In this document: in pieces, positions 9,630 to 18,596 of the stretch | Position numbering within the stretch: position 1 is the stretch's first letter | Layout of the letters: each line of letters starts with the position of its first letter | Assembly (NCBI GenBank): GCA_021777755.1 | Contig: JAJYDE010000013.1 | Span: 36,159-100,158, forward strand | Reading direction: 5' to 3' | DNA: 64,000 nt | DNA from: Deltaproteobacteria bacterium | GTDB lineage: Bacteria > Desulfobacterota > Syntrophobacteria > Syntrophobacterales > Syntrophobacteraceae | Program-made: the position numbers and the translations under genes | Notes under the pieces: model-generated | Told to the model about the DNA's origin: nothing | Database searches by the model: none | The model's input: the letters and a program-made list of their open reading frames with translations, nothing else

Positions 9630-9658
9630 TTGAGAAACAAAAAAGAGCGCGCTATTGT
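9630..9658 (+). promoter_or_regulatory. Candidate sigma-70-type promoter for murI
   Basis: TTGAGA at 9630-9635 and TATTGT at 9653-9658 are separated by exactly 17 bp. They are placed about 40 bp before the murI start codon in the divergent tkt/murI spacer. The -10 box matches consensus in only four of six positions, so this is a modest prediction. Confidence 0.3.
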
Positions 9659-9696
9659 ACCGACCGATTTCAAAAACAATTTTTTGCGAGAGGCAA

Positions 9697-10515
9697 ATGA
9701 GACAAAAAGCGATCGGCGTTTTCGATTCGGGCTTCGGCGGCCTGGACATAATGAAGGGAATCGTTCGGGAACTGCCCGAATACGATTTTGTCTACCTGGG
9801 CGATACGGCCCGGATGCCCTACGGAACAAGATCCGGGGAAATCATCTACGATTTTGCCAAAGAAGCGGTGGATTTTCTTTTCAGGAAAAACTGCGAACTG
9901 CTGATTTTCGCCTGCAATACGGCCTCGAGCGACGCGCTCCACCGCATCCAGGTCGAGCATCTGCCCGAAAATCATGACGGCAAAAGGGTGCTGGGCGTCC
10001 TTATTCCGGCGGCCGAAGTGGCCTGCGAATTGTCGAGAAACAATAAAATCGGCGTCATTGCCACCGCGAGCACGGTAAGATCCAAGTCTTTCATAAGGGA
10101 AATCACCAAAATCATTCCCGATATGAAAATCTACCAAAACGCCTGCCCCCTCCTGGTGCCCCTGGTCGAAGCCGGAGAGCAGAACTCGCTGATGGCCGAA
10201 ATAGCGCTTCGAAAGTATCTCAAGCCGCTTCTGGCCAAAGATATCGACACCCTCATTCTGGGCTGCACACACTACGGCATACTCGAGTCGAAAATAAGAA
10301 AGATCGCCGGGAAAAATGTCAAGATCATCTCCGAGTCCAAAATTATCGGAGGCAAATTGAAAGATTATCTCGCGCGCCACCCGGAAATCGAAAGCAAACT
10401 GGGCAGAAACAAAAAGCGGATCTTTTATTCCACGGACCTCACCGACAATTTCAGAAAGCTCGGGAGCAAGTTTTTCGGAGATAAAATTGAAGTGGAGAAG
10501 GCCGAACTGGGATGA
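9697..10515 (+). CDS. murI: Glutamate racemase
   Basis: This enzyme interconverts L- and D-glutamate, supplying D-Glu for peptidoglycan. The 272-residue protein has the two catalytic cysteines in their usual settings, FACNTASSDA in the first half and LGCTHYGIL in the second. It also has the N-terminal FDSGFGG and the YLGDTARMPYG loop. The start at 9697 is chosen because GAGAGG lies just upstream and the protein then begins with the conserved segment at once; the frame extends to 9655 without merit. It appears monocistronic. Composition is more A/K-rich than its neighbours, but homology is clear. Confidence 0.93.
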   Translation: MRQKAIGVFDSGFGGLDIMKGIVRELPEYDFVYLGDTARMPYGTRSGEIIYDFAKEAVDFLFRKNCELLIFACNTASSDALHRIQVEHLPENHDGKRVLGVLIPAAEVACELSRNNKIGVIATASTVRSKSFIREITKIIPDMKIYQNACPLLVPLVEAGEQNSLMAEIALRKYLKPLLAKDIDTLILGCTHYGILESKIRKIAGKNVKIISESKIIGGKLKDYLARHPEIESKLGRNKKRIFYSTDLTDNFRKLGSKFFGDKIEVEKAELG

Positions 10516-11016
10516 TTTCGGCAATTGTGTCCGAATCGTAACCTCCCCGTAAGGATCTCGAAGCTGGAATATAGTAATTCAAGGCCCGATTCATCGGGTC
10601 GGGGATTTGTTGGATTCATTGCGGGCACTGGCTGCCTGCTCCCCGCCGCGTCTATTCCTTTGAATTCAATATTACAAATTCATTGCGGGGGTTGAGATGG
10701 TAATCGATGGCTGGTTTTTGGGCTCGGGCGTCCTGCCGGGTTGCGGAGGAAATGAACAAGCGGTAATTTCCGTTCTTTGCCGAGACCCCAAAGCCCTCGA
10801 TGGTCAGGTGTTTTGCGTTGTCCAGGTTGAAAACAAATCCGGATCGGCTTTTGAGCGCAAACCCATGGAGCTCGTTTCGATTCCGTGTGTGGATCGAGTC
10901 GGTGAAAACGGGAATGAAAATTACCATTATTTTGGCCAATCACGCTCTGTTGAGGATGACCCGCTTGCTTCCTTTGCGCGGCGTCGGCGAAACGGCTGCC
11001 GAGCGGCCGGCCCCGG
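10516..11016. other. 0.5-kb spacer after murI, no convincing gene
   Basis: Two genes converge here. Open frames on both strands (for example 95 codons on the minus strand from a TTG at 10939, 117 codons on the plus strand) lack ribosome binding sites and resemble no family I know. Near murI a small hairpin could form (GCCGAA pairing with TTCGGC, 10501-10522). An imperfect long-range inverted repeat, ATAGTAATTCAAGG at about 10569 against CCTTTGAATTCAATATTAC at about 10657, frames the left half. A short direct repeat ATTCATTGCGGG also occurs. These may be remnants of an extragenic repeat element. Confidence 0.4.
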
Positions 11017-13326
11017 TCATGACAACCCGAGAAATCCCACCCCTTTCTGACTCTCGCTGTCCAGGTAGACCTGCAGGTATTGCCCGCCGGTGCAGGCGGG
11101 CACATCTATCACCCGCACGATGGGGTTCGGGGGGCCATGAGGGTCCAGGGCGGCCAGGGCATCGGGGCAGCCCAGGAAAAAATCCTCCCGAAACACGGTG
11201 CCCGCGCTTTCGGGATAGATCGCCACGGGCACGATGTTCGCCTCCACCAGGTCGTTAAAAAAATGGGTACCAAAGGAGGGCTCGGGCGAGGCTCCCATGG
11301 CCCGTACCGCTATTTCGGCCAGCACCCTGGTGTGGTTTATGTCTTCGTAGCTGATTTTTACTCCCATCATGACGTCGTTGGTCCCCCACCTTCCCGGCCC
11401 GAAAAGGGCGTAGTGTTTTCCGGCAAGAAGACGGTTGATTCTTCCAACGACATGTCTTACGGCAATGCGATCTTCGAAGGTCGCAATTTCACCATAAGCC
11501 TTCGTATCGACATAAACGACATACTCGATGTCCTTTACCACACTGCTGAAAAGCACACTGTCGCACGTAAAGAGCACCTTTTGCGGCTCAATCGACTCGG
11601 GCAGCGAGACCTTTGCCGCCGGCCCTCCGGCGGCCAGGGCGCGGCACTGCAACAGGTAGAGCATGCCGTCATCCCATGCGAATTCGACTTCAACGGGCCT
11701 GCCGTGCGCCTCCTCCAAGCGATGAAGAATTCTTTTGAGAAGCCCCGCCACGGGCGTTTTGGAAAGAAGGTTATCGAAAGTGACGCAGGCGCTCGCCGTA
11801 TCGATTTTCTCGGTTTTGAAAAGAGGCGGCGCAAGGTGTCCCTCTTTTTCCGTGGAAACAGCATAATAGAGGTCCGGTAAACCGCCCGCCTGGAAAAGAT
11901 CGGCCGCGGGGACGGTCAGAAGCGAACTCGATTCGAGATCCAGAACATCGACCAGCTTCTGGGAATATTTCCTGATTTCCTCGGCGCCCACCTCGGGGCG
12001 AAGAAGAGGATGGCTCAAAGGCACCATTCGCGGATAATCGGGCCCGATTCGATCCACTGCCCTCGTGCCAAGGCCGAAGACCATTCTGAGCAGCCCCTCC
12101 GACCTCAAAATCCGCGGCGTCCAGGCGTACATGTTCAACGAGTAGGCAACCCCTGCGGCCGCCGGGAAAAAATAGTCTCCATGGCGCATTCCCACCACCT
12201 TTTGGACCAAAATGCTCATCCGCTCGTCGAAATCGAGCAGGTTGTGGTCCTTTCGATACAGAATGGCCCTGGGGCTGAAGACGCTGGCAAGCACCTGTTT
12301 CAGCGCATCGGTGAATTCGGCCGTGCGCAGATCGATGTCGCCCTGGTTGGCAATGAAAACCGAGTCGTATTTGCCCGAGAAGGTAAATCCCACGTTATCT
12401 TCGAGCAGGCTCGACGAGCGGATTATAAGAGGATGTTCGCCCACCTTGTTCAAAAAATCCCGAAACTGGGCCACAACATCGGGCGGGAAGGAGGCCTTTT
12501 GAATCGTTTCGCAGATCTGGCTGAATTCCTCCTCGATTGTTTCCAGGTTTTTGTACTTTTGGGAATGGAGCCAAAAAAGATCGTTCGAGTCGAGAAAATC
12601 GGTCAGAAAACCCGAAGTGAAATAAAATGATTCGGGGATCCGGACGTATTTTTCAAATTCCGGGTCTCTTTGCCCCAAGGCCGGTAAAATGATCTTGTAG
12701 GCCAGAAACATGCCCGCCGCTTTGCCACCGATGCGCCCTTCCCGGCGGGGGTTGCGGATGATGCGCTCCATCAGCTCGTCGAGATCGCGTATCGCGATGT
12801 GGTTTTTCGCCACTCCCAGAAAGGGGAGTTGTTCGGAAATAAATCGGCTTAGCAGCGCGACCCGCACGCCCATAGATTCGCCCGGGCTGATGTGGAGACC
12901 TCCCTTGGGGATGGCGCAAAATTCCCTCACCGCCTTTCGAATCCGGGTGGCCCCGGCCCCTTCGGAGTTCATGAGCTTGGTAAGGGTCCTGAAGGCCTCC
13001 CGCTTCCTGACCAGATTGACATGGTTTTCGACGTCCTCCCGGGAAATATGGTGCGCGAAATAAAGGTCGATGAGCATACCGGTCACTTCTTCGAGCCCCC
13101 GCTCCCCGACCGGCTCGCCAAGCTCATCCAAAACCCTTGCCCCATCGTCCCGGATGGCCTTTTCGCTTGTCAGTTCCCGCCTGCACAGAACGGAGAGAAA
13201 AAGCTCGCGCATCTCGCCGATCAGGTGCGAATACTTCAGCATCCGCTCATGGAGACGATATGCGCGCACAAGATCGGCCGGGCGCATATTTTCTGAGGAA
13301 AAATAGGGTTTTTCCTTCTGCTCCAT
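11017..13326 (-). CDS. PEP/pyruvate-binding (PPDK N-terminal ATP-grasp) domain protein of unknown role
   Basis: The 769-residue protein has a helical N-terminal region (about 1-190) and then a segment like the ATP-grasp nucleotide-binding domain of PEP synthase and pyruvate phosphate dikinase. Recognisable elements are GRIGGKAAGMFLA near residue 205, PLIIRSSSLLEDN near 320, and EFAWDDGMLYLLQCRAL near 575. The phosphohistidine swivelling domain and the PEP TIM barrel are absent, and the C-terminal 180 residues are something else. It therefore cannot carry out the whole PEP synthase reaction and may be a kinase of another target or a regulator. It follows the glutamate dehydrogenase gene by 6 bp and is surely in the same operon. 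Confidence 0.75.
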   Translation of the reverse strand: MEQKEKPYFSSENMRPADLVRAYRLHERMLKYSHLIGEMRELFLSVLCRRELTSEKAIRDDGARVLDELGEPVGERGLEEVTGMLIDLYFAHHISREDVENHVNLVRKREAFRTLTKLMNSEGAGATRIRKAVREFCAIPKGGLHISPGESMGVRVALLSRFISEQLPFLGVAKNHIAIRDLDELMERIIRNPRREGRIGGKAAGMFLAYKIILPALGQRDPEFEKYVRIPESFYFTSGFLTDFLDSNDLFWLHSQKYKNLETIEEEFSQICETIQKASFPPDVVAQFRDFLNKVGEHPLIIRSSSLLEDNVGFTFSGKYDSVFIANQGDIDLRTAEFTDALKQVLASVFSPRAILYRKDHNLLDFDERMSILVQKVVGMRHGDYFFPAAAGVAYSLNMYAWTPRILRSEGLLRMVFGLGTRAVDRIGPDYPRMVPLSHPLLRPEVGAEEIRKYSQKLVDVLDLESSSLLTVPAADLFQAGGLPDLYYAVSTEKEGHLAPPLFKTEKIDTASACVTFDNLLSKTPVAGLLKRILHRLEEAHGRPVEVEFAWDDGMLYLLQCRALAAGGPAAKVSLPESIEPQKVLFTCDSVLFSSVVKDIEYVVYVDTKAYGEIATFEDRIAVRHVVGRINRLLAGKHYALFGPGRWGTNDVMMGVKISYEDINHTRVLAEIAVRAMGASPEPSFGTHFFNDLVEANIVPVAIYPESAGTVFREDFFLGCPDALAALDPHGPPNPIVRVIDVPACTGGQYLQVYLDSESQKGVGFLGLS

Positions 13327-13332
13327 ATCTTT

Positions 13333-14586
13333 TCAGACCCAACCGCGCAGTTTGCATGCTTCGGCCACTCTGGCTATGGACACCAGGTAGGCGGCTTCTC
13401 TTAAATCGACCTTGTTTTGCACGCTCATTTCGTGGACGGCCTCGTACGCCTGGGTCATCCTCTTATCGAGCCTCCAGTGGACTTCCTGGAGTTCCCAGTA
13501 GAGGTTGTAAGCATTCTGAACCTGTTCGAAATAGGAGACGGTGACCCCTCCCGCATTGGCCAGGAAATCGGGAAGCACGATAACGCCTTTTTCATCGAGA
13601 ATACGGTCGGCGTCCGGGGTGGTGGGGCCGTTGGCCAGTTCGCAGCATATTTTGCATTGAAGATTTTGGGCGTTGTCCGCCCGTATGACGTTTTCAAGTG
13701 CGGACGGGAAAAGAACGGTCACCGGAAGCCCGAGGATTTCTTCGTTGGTCAGTTCGTCGGCCTCGGGAAAACCTTTGACCGCCCCGCTTTTAAGCTTGTG
13801 ATCCACCAGGGCCGCGGCGCTGATGCCCCGTGGATTGTAGACCCCTCCCTTTGAATCGGAGGCCGCAACCAGCTTCAGCCCCAAAATCTCCTCGCCCAGC
13901 AGGGCCGCATTCATGCCCGCGTTGCCAAAGCCCTGCACCGCCATCGGCGCGCCCTTCAAGTCCAGGCCGGCAACCGCGGCCGCCTCCCGCGTCACATAGA
14001 CCCCACCCCGGGCGGTTGCGTCCTGTCGGCCTTTGGACCCGCCCAGTGCAAGGGGTTTTCCCGTTATCACCCCCGGGTGATTTTCCCCCACGATGGTTTC
14101 ATATTCGTCCATCATCCAGGCCATGATCTGCGGCGTGGTGTAGACGTCGGGGGCCGGAACGTCCTTGGTCACCCCGATCGACCCGGCCATGGCCCGCACA
14201 TAGGCACGGGCAAGGCGCTCCTTTTCGGTTTCGGAGAGTTCCTTCGGATTGCACACAACGCCCCCCTTGCCTCCCCCCAACGGCAGATCGACCACCGCCG
14301 TTTTCCAGGTCATCCAGGCCGCAAGAGCGCGAACCGTGTCCATGGTCTCCAGCGGATGCCATCTGACGCCCCCTTTGGCCGGACCCCGGGCGGTGTTGTA
14401 TCGAATTCGGAAGGCATGAAAGAGCCTGGTTGAACCGTCGTCCATTTTGACCGGCAGGGTCACCTTCAATTCCCGCATCGGCCAGCGGAGAAGTTCGTGG
14501 GTCGCATCGTCGAGCTCCAACTTTTCGGCTGCCTGATCTATCTGCTGCTGGGCTATTGCAAACGGGTTGAACTGCTCTGCTTTCAT
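13333..14586 (-). CDS. gdhA: Glu/Leu/Phe/Val-type glutamate dehydrogenase
   Basis: The enzyme catalyses NAD(P)-linked oxidative deamination of glutamate or the reverse ammonia assimilation. The 417-residue, hexameric-size protein has the GPAKGGVRWHP substrate segment, LPLGGGKGGV, the PAPDVYTT element with the catalytic aspartate, and the Rossmann loop VQGFGNAGMNAA. AGGAGCGATT lies directly before the ATG at 14586; the frame is open upstream to 14679, through repetitive G+C-rich DNA that is not coding. It is co-transcribed with the PEP/pyruvate-binding protein gene 6 bp downstream. The cofactor preference cannot be read with certainty. Confidence 0.9.
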   Translation of the reverse strand: MKAEQFNPFAIAQQQIDQAAEKLELDDATHELLRWPMRELKVTLPVKMDDGSTRLFHAFRIRYNTARGPAKGGVRWHPLETMDTVRALAAWMTWKTAVVDLPLGGGKGGVVCNPKELSETEKERLARAYVRAMAGSIGVTKDVPAPDVYTTPQIMAWMMDEYETIVGENHPGVITGKPLALGGSKGRQDATARGGVYVTREAAAVAGLDLKGAPMAVQGFGNAGMNAALLGEEILGLKLVAASDSKGGVYNPRGISAAALVDHKLKSGAVKGFPEADELTNEEILGLPVTVLFPSALENVIRADNAQNLQCKICCELANGPTTPDADRILDEKGVIVLPDFLANAGGVTVSYFEQVQNAYNLYWELQEVHWRLDKRMTQAYEAVHEMSVQNKVDLREAAYLVSIARVAEACKLRGWV

Positions 14587-14656
14587 AATCGCTCCTATGA
14601 AGAGAGGCTTGCCACCTCGGGGAGGCGTGGCGCCTCGGGCGGGTTGCGCCCTTGCA

Positions 14657-14712
14657 AAGGCGCCGGGCGCGGGGCTCAACAGGCAAGGCGCCGGGCGCGG
14701 GGCTCAGTAGGC
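14657..14712. repeat. Two tandem 28-bp repeats, G+C-rich, plus a decayed third copy
   Basis: Unit one is 14657-14684 and unit two is 14685-14712. They differ only at CAAC versus CAGT in the middle. A degenerate third start (GAGGCGCCAGGCGATGG) follows at 14713. Unit two contains the stop codon of the IspH-UbiA gene, so the repeat probably arose by duplication of the 3' end of that gene. It lies in the 117-bp gap before gdhA. Confidence 0.75.
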
Positions 14713-16428
14713 GAGGCGCCAGGCGATGGCGCACAGGCCGGCCAGTATCAGCACGATCTCTATCATTACCTCGTAGATGGGCGCCTCACGAAGCTTTCTG
14801 GTAAAACCCATCTTGAGGAAAAATCCATAAATGACGGCCGGAACGATGAGAAAATAGGAAAACCGCGTCGAGATGCCGGCGAGGGGACCGCAAAGAGCTG
14901 TCAGGACCAGGGCCGCGAGGGTACCGACCGTGAAAAGCACGGTGCTCCTTTCCCCGATGAGCACTACCAGGGTTTCTTTTCCCACCAGCCTGTCGCCCTG
15001 GATGGCCAGCAGATCGTTTATCGTGGTCCGTACAAGGGCCAAGAGGAAAATTGCCCAGCCCGCGTAGGCCACCCGCAACGGATAGTCGCTTGTAAAATAG
15101 GGCAGAACGCACACAGAGGCCCAGGCCATCGGAACCAGAAAAGTCTTCGAAGTGGGAATATCCTTGATCTTGATCGGAAATCTTTCCCGGTCCGCGGGCA
15201 GAAAGAGCCTCACTCCGTATAAAACGCCCAGAAAAATGAGCACGAGCATGGCCACGAAATTGGCAAACCCGATCCGGTAAGCCAGGACGAGGGCAATGCC
15301 AAGGGATATGGCGCTGGCGCCCATGAAGACCGGTCGCCATTTCATGCAGAAAGCGGCCCTGCCCGGATCGTTGAGTTCGATCGAACCCTGGTCGAGGTAT
15401 ACGTTCAGGGAATGCATGGCGAAGGCATACCCGGCGGCCATGACGCTAAAAGCCGCTCTCCCTGGCAGGTTTGTCAGGGCTGCGGCGATCTGAGCGAGTA
15501 GAGCCGTGGCAACCGCTATATGAAAGTTCCCGTAGGCAAGCCCGTCGAACAGGTGCTTGAAGCTGAGCCTTTTTCCCGCCCCCGGTCTTATCTCCTCCAA
15601 AAAATCCACGACGTTGCGGATGATCCAGTTGGGAGTCGACGCTCCGGCCGATACGCCCACGCAGGAGTAACGCGCCATCGTCTCCGCATCGAGTTCGGCT
15701 TCGGTTTCCACGTGAAAAGTGGGGATCTCGCACTCCCGCGCCACCTCGGCAAGCCGCAAGGTATTCCCGGAGTTTAGTCCCCCTACGATAACCATTGCCT
15801 CGACCTTCGAACACATTTGCCTTACTTCGGCCTGCCTCTCGTGTGTGGAATCGCAAATGGTGTTTTTCACAATACCGTTGGGATATTTTTTCAGAAAAGC
15901 TTCCTGGATCTGGCGGAAAACTTCCTCGTTCTGGGTCGTTTGGGCCACCAGGAGCACCTTGTCCCATTGCGAAGGCAGGTCGTCTATCTGTTCGGGCCGG
16001 TTTATCACGGTCCCGCGGTTTTCCGTGTAGCCCAGGAGGCCGATCACTTCGGCGTGGTCGGCGTCCCCCGCGATGATGGTGTTATAGCCGCGTCTGGCGT
16101 GGATTTTTATGGCCGCATGCACCTTGGCCACCCGCTTGCAAGTGGCGTCAAGAAGAGTCGCTCCCTGCTCATGGAGCTGCTGGCGGCTGTAGGGAGGAAT
16201 TCCATGGGCTCGGATCACCACCTTCCTGCCCGCGCACCGCTCAATCCGGCTTTCCTCCGAAACCCCTTTTTTGGCAAGCATCGAAAGCACCTGCGAGTTA
16301 TGAATAAGAGGCCCGAAAGTGCAGATATTCTCGCCTTTCTGACGCTGCTGGATAGCGTTCATGGTCACTTCGATAGCGCCTCGAACCCCTTTGCAAAAAC
16401 CGGCTGTCTTTGCGATGACAACTTTCAT
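14704..16428 (-). CDS. ispH: IspH (HMBPP reductase) fused to a UbiA-type prenyltransferase
   Basis: Residues 1-285 are 4-hydroxy-3-methylbut-2-enyl diphosphate reductase, the last MEP-pathway step. The three iron-sulfur cysteines sit in GFCKGVRGA (Cys12), DATCKRV and TICDSTHERQ, and TTQNEE and VGGLNSGNT are present. Residues 290-574 form a membrane domain with about eight helices and the two Asp-rich UbiA motifs NVYLDQGSIELND and NDLLAIQGDRLVGKETL. The second half should join a polyprenyl diphosphate to an aromatic acceptor. The start at 16428 is chosen because the conserved IspH opening begins there with GCGGGAA upstream; the frame is open to 16767, but that leader is not conserved in style. 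One polypeptide joining isoprenoid precursor supply and prenylation is uncommon. With mqnB and mqnD in the window, an MqnP-like role is an inference. Confidence 0.9.
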   Translation of the reverse strand: MKVVIAKTAGFCKGVRGAIEVTMNAIQQRQKGENICTFGPLIHNSQVLSMLAKKGVSEESRIERCAGRKVVIRAHGIPPYSRQQLHEQGATLLDATCKRVAKVHAAIKIHARRGYNTIIAGDADHAEVIGLLGYTENRGTVINRPEQIDDLPSQWDKVLLVAQTTQNEEVFRQIQEAFLKKYPNGIVKNTICDSTHERQAEVRQMCSKVEAMVIVGGLNSGNTLRLAEVARECEIPTFHVETEAELDAETMARYSCVGVSAGASTPNWIIRNVVDFLEEIRPGAGKRLSFKHLFDGLAYGNFHIAVATALLAQIAAALTNLPGRAAFSVMAAGYAFAMHSLNVYLDQGSIELNDPGRAAFCMKWRPVFMGASAISLGIALVLAYRIGFANFVAMLVLIFLGVLYGVRLFLPADRERFPIKIKDIPTSKTFLVPMAWASVCVLPYFTSDYPLRVAYAGWAIFLLALVRTTINDLLAIQGDRLVGKETLVVLIGERSTVLFTVGTLAALVLTALCGPLAGISTRFSYFLIVPAVIYGFFLKMGFTRKLREAPIYEVMIEIVLILAGLCAIAWRLAY

Positions 16429-16805
16429 TTTTTTCCCGCATTCAGGTTTGATCTTGAGCACCAAGGAAAAGACGCTCCGCCCCCAAAACCGCTCACGGCA
16501 AATCCTATCAGCTTTGGCTGGCTCTGGCAACCTCGGCGGGCAAACCACGGTGGTGAACTGGAAAGAAGCACCCAGGCGTCTATCCAGCCAATCGTAGTCG
16601 AGCCACGGGTTGGCAGCGGAGCCCCGCTCTTTTGCCCTTGGCCCTTTCAATGTGTAGCCCGAAGCCGACGGCATTGCCCTTGACTGCCCCGCTTTCATAT
16701 TTATCGTTTCTGCCATGTTTCGAGTTTTCCGTTTGTTCATCGCGCAGCCGCGCCATACCCGGGCCAAAAGTAATAAAAGATGGCCCCTGATATTGCGAGC
16801 AAAAC
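16429..16805. other. Divergent spacer between ispH-ubiA and the sulfatase maturase gene
   Basis: This 377-bp region separates two divergent genes. The IspH frame remains open through most of it, but the encoded sequence is low-complexity and unlike any IspH leader. I regard it as non-coding promoter DNA. No clear -35/-10 pair, riboswitch or tRNA was recognised. Confidence 0.4.
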
Positions 16806-18023
16806 ATGATGATAGCCACCTCGGCGCCCGGGGCCTTCCATATCATGGCCAAGCCCTCGGGTTCGGCCTGCAACCTGCACTGTGACTACTGCTTTTTCCT
16901 TAAAAAGCGAAGCCTTTATCCCGGCAGCAACTTCCGCATGACCGATGAGGTCCATAAAACATTCATCCGGCAACTGCTCCAATACCACCGGGGCCCCGGT
17001 GTGACAGTGGCCTGGCAGGGCGGGGAGCCTGCTCTGATGGGGCTTGGCTTTTCTCGACGCTCGCTGGAACTTCAAAAAAGATACCGCGGGCCGGGCGTGC
17101 GAATCGAAAACACGTTCCAGACCAATGGTGTCCTTCTTGACGACCAGTGGTGCCGTTTCTTTTATGAGAACAACTTCCTGGTCGGCCTCAGCCTGGACGG
17201 CCCGAATGAACTTCATGATTTTTATCGAAAAGACAAAGCGGGGAGAGGAACTTTCCGCAGGGTCGAGCACGCCGCCCGACTGCTTCAAAAACACCGGGTG
17301 GAGTTCAATATTCTCTGTGCCGTTAATTCCAAAAATGGCGATCATCCGCTGGAAGTCTACCGATTCTTCCGCGACAAACTCGGAGTCAACTTTATCCAGT
17401 TCATTCCTGTTGTTGAGCGCGCCAACCAGACGGGATATCAACAAGGCGGGGCCGTTACCGAACGTTCCGTGGGCCCGGAGCAGTTTGGCCGTTTTCTGAT
17501 TGAAATCTTCGACGAATGGGTGGCGCTCGATGTCGGCCGCACATTTGTCCTTAACTTCGACGCGGCCCTCGCCGGATGGCTGGGCCGTCCCGGCCCGGTT
17601 TGCATCTTTGCGCCCACTTGCGGCCTGGCGCTGGCCCTTGAGCATAACGGCGATCTCTACTCCTGCGACCATTTCGTGGAACCGGCATGTTTACTGGGAA
17701 ATATTCTCGAAACCCACATGATCGAACTCGTGGTTTCGGCCGGGCAGCAGAAGTTCGGAAGGGACAAAAGGGACACCCTGCCGGGATGCCGCGGCAGGTG
17801 TGATTTCCTGGCCGTGTGTTATGGCGAATGCCCGAAGAACCGTTTTGTCGAGACCACGGACAAAGAAAAAGGACTCAATTATCTCTGCGCCGGATATAAG
17901 GCCTTCTTCCTCCATGCCACCTCCGCCATGAAGATTATGGCGCGGCTGATTCGCGGCGGTAAAACGGCCGGCGGCGTGATGCAAATCTTACCCGAGGCGA
18001 CAAATGAGCGATCCGGCAATTGA
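16806..18023 (+). CDS. Anaerobic sulfatase-maturating enzyme (radical SAM/SPASM)
   Basis: The 405-residue protein has the radical SAM cluster motif CNLHCDYC (Cys22, 26, 29) and the family segment WQGGEPALMG. Two SPASM cysteine groups follow in the C-terminal third (CIFAPTC, CDHFV, CRGRCDFLAVCYGEC). Enzymes of this anSME type oxidise a cysteine or serine in a sulfatase to formylglycine without oxygen in the cytoplasm. The sulfatase 570 bp downstream has exactly such a cysteine, so the substrate is almost certainly its neighbour. The start is one of two successive ATGs (16806, 16809), with a weak binding site. Its end overlaps the next gene by 20 bp, indicating translational coupling. Confidence 0.92.
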   Translation: MMIATSAPGAFHIMAKPSGSACNLHCDYCFFLKKRSLYPGSNFRMTDEVHKTFIRQLLQYHRGPGVTVAWQGGEPALMGLGFSRRSLELQKRYRGPGVRIENTFQTNGVLLDDQWCRFFYENNFLVGLSLDGPNELHDFYRKDKAGRGTFRRVEHAARLLQKHRVEFNILCAVNSKNGDHPLEVYRFFRDKLGVNFIQFIPVVERANQTGYQQGGAVTERSVGPEQFGRFLIEIFDEWVALDVGRTFVLNFDAALAGWLGRPGPVCIFAPTCGLALALEHNGDLYSCDHFVEPACLLGNILETHMIELVVSAGQQKFGRDKRDTLPGCRGRCDFLAVCYGECPKNRFVETTDKEKGLNYLCAGYKAFFLHATSAMKIMARLIRGGKTAGGVMQILPEATNERSGN

Positions 18024-18555
18024 AAAACCTGGCTGGAAGGATAGAGTCGGCCATGAACTGGCGGAATATTGGATAAATGTCGCTTACCTGTTTGTTTTTT
18101 TCGGCGTTTTCACCATGTACCGCAGGTTGGTGCTGGCTGCATACAATATCAGCTACTTCCATTACGGGTATGCCTTCTTTAAAGCGCTCGTCTTAGCCAA
18201 AATCGTCATGATCGGAGACTCTTTGGGCCTTGCCAGGCAGCTTCAGGAGAAGCCCCTGATTGTGACGACCCTTTATAACGCGATCCTTTTTGCAGTTTGG
18301 GTAATTTTCTTTAGCGCCATCGAACATGTGGCCGACGGGCTCCCGCACGGCAAGAGCCTTGACGGAGGCTTCCATCTGGTTGGCGCTCACCTTTATGAAC
18401 TGCTTGCGGGTGTTTTGGTCGTCTTTTTTGCCTTCATACCCTTTTTCGCCTTCAAGGAACTGGGGCGGGTAGTGGGCGCCAGGAACATTGCCTGGCTTTT
18501 TTTTCGGAAACGGACTGCTTTGAAATCCGAATTGTCCATACGCAAGGCTGAATGA
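18004..18555 (+). CDS. Four-helix integral membrane protein of unknown function in the sulfatase operon
   Basis: I do not recognise this 183-residue protein. It has about four hydrophobic segments (near residues 24-44, 58-76, 91-109 and 127-150), a charged N-terminus and a basic C-terminus. A strong GAGGCGACAA site precedes the ATG, and the gene overlaps the maturase end by 20 bp. It lies 41 bp before the sulfatase. The position between maturase and sulfatase suggests a role in the same process, for example anchoring, sulfate or substrate handling, or signalling, but nothing in the sequence proves it. Confidence 0.7.
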   Translation: MSDPAIEKPGWKDRVGHELAEYWINVAYLFVFFGVFTMYRRLVLAAYNISYFHYGYAFFKALVLAKIVMIGDSLGLARQLQEKPLIVTTLYNAILFAVWVIFFSAIEHVADGLPHGKSLDGGFHLVGAHLYELLAGVLVVFFAFIPFFAFKELGRVVGARNIAWLFFRKRTALKSELSIRKAE

Positions 18556-18596
18556 ATCGCCGCCAAACATCTAATCCAAAGATAAGGAGGCCCACC

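Noticed and set aside
10652..10939. 95-codon minus-strand frame
   Set aside because: TTG start without a binding site and no recognisable family; sequence looks like an extragenic repeat.
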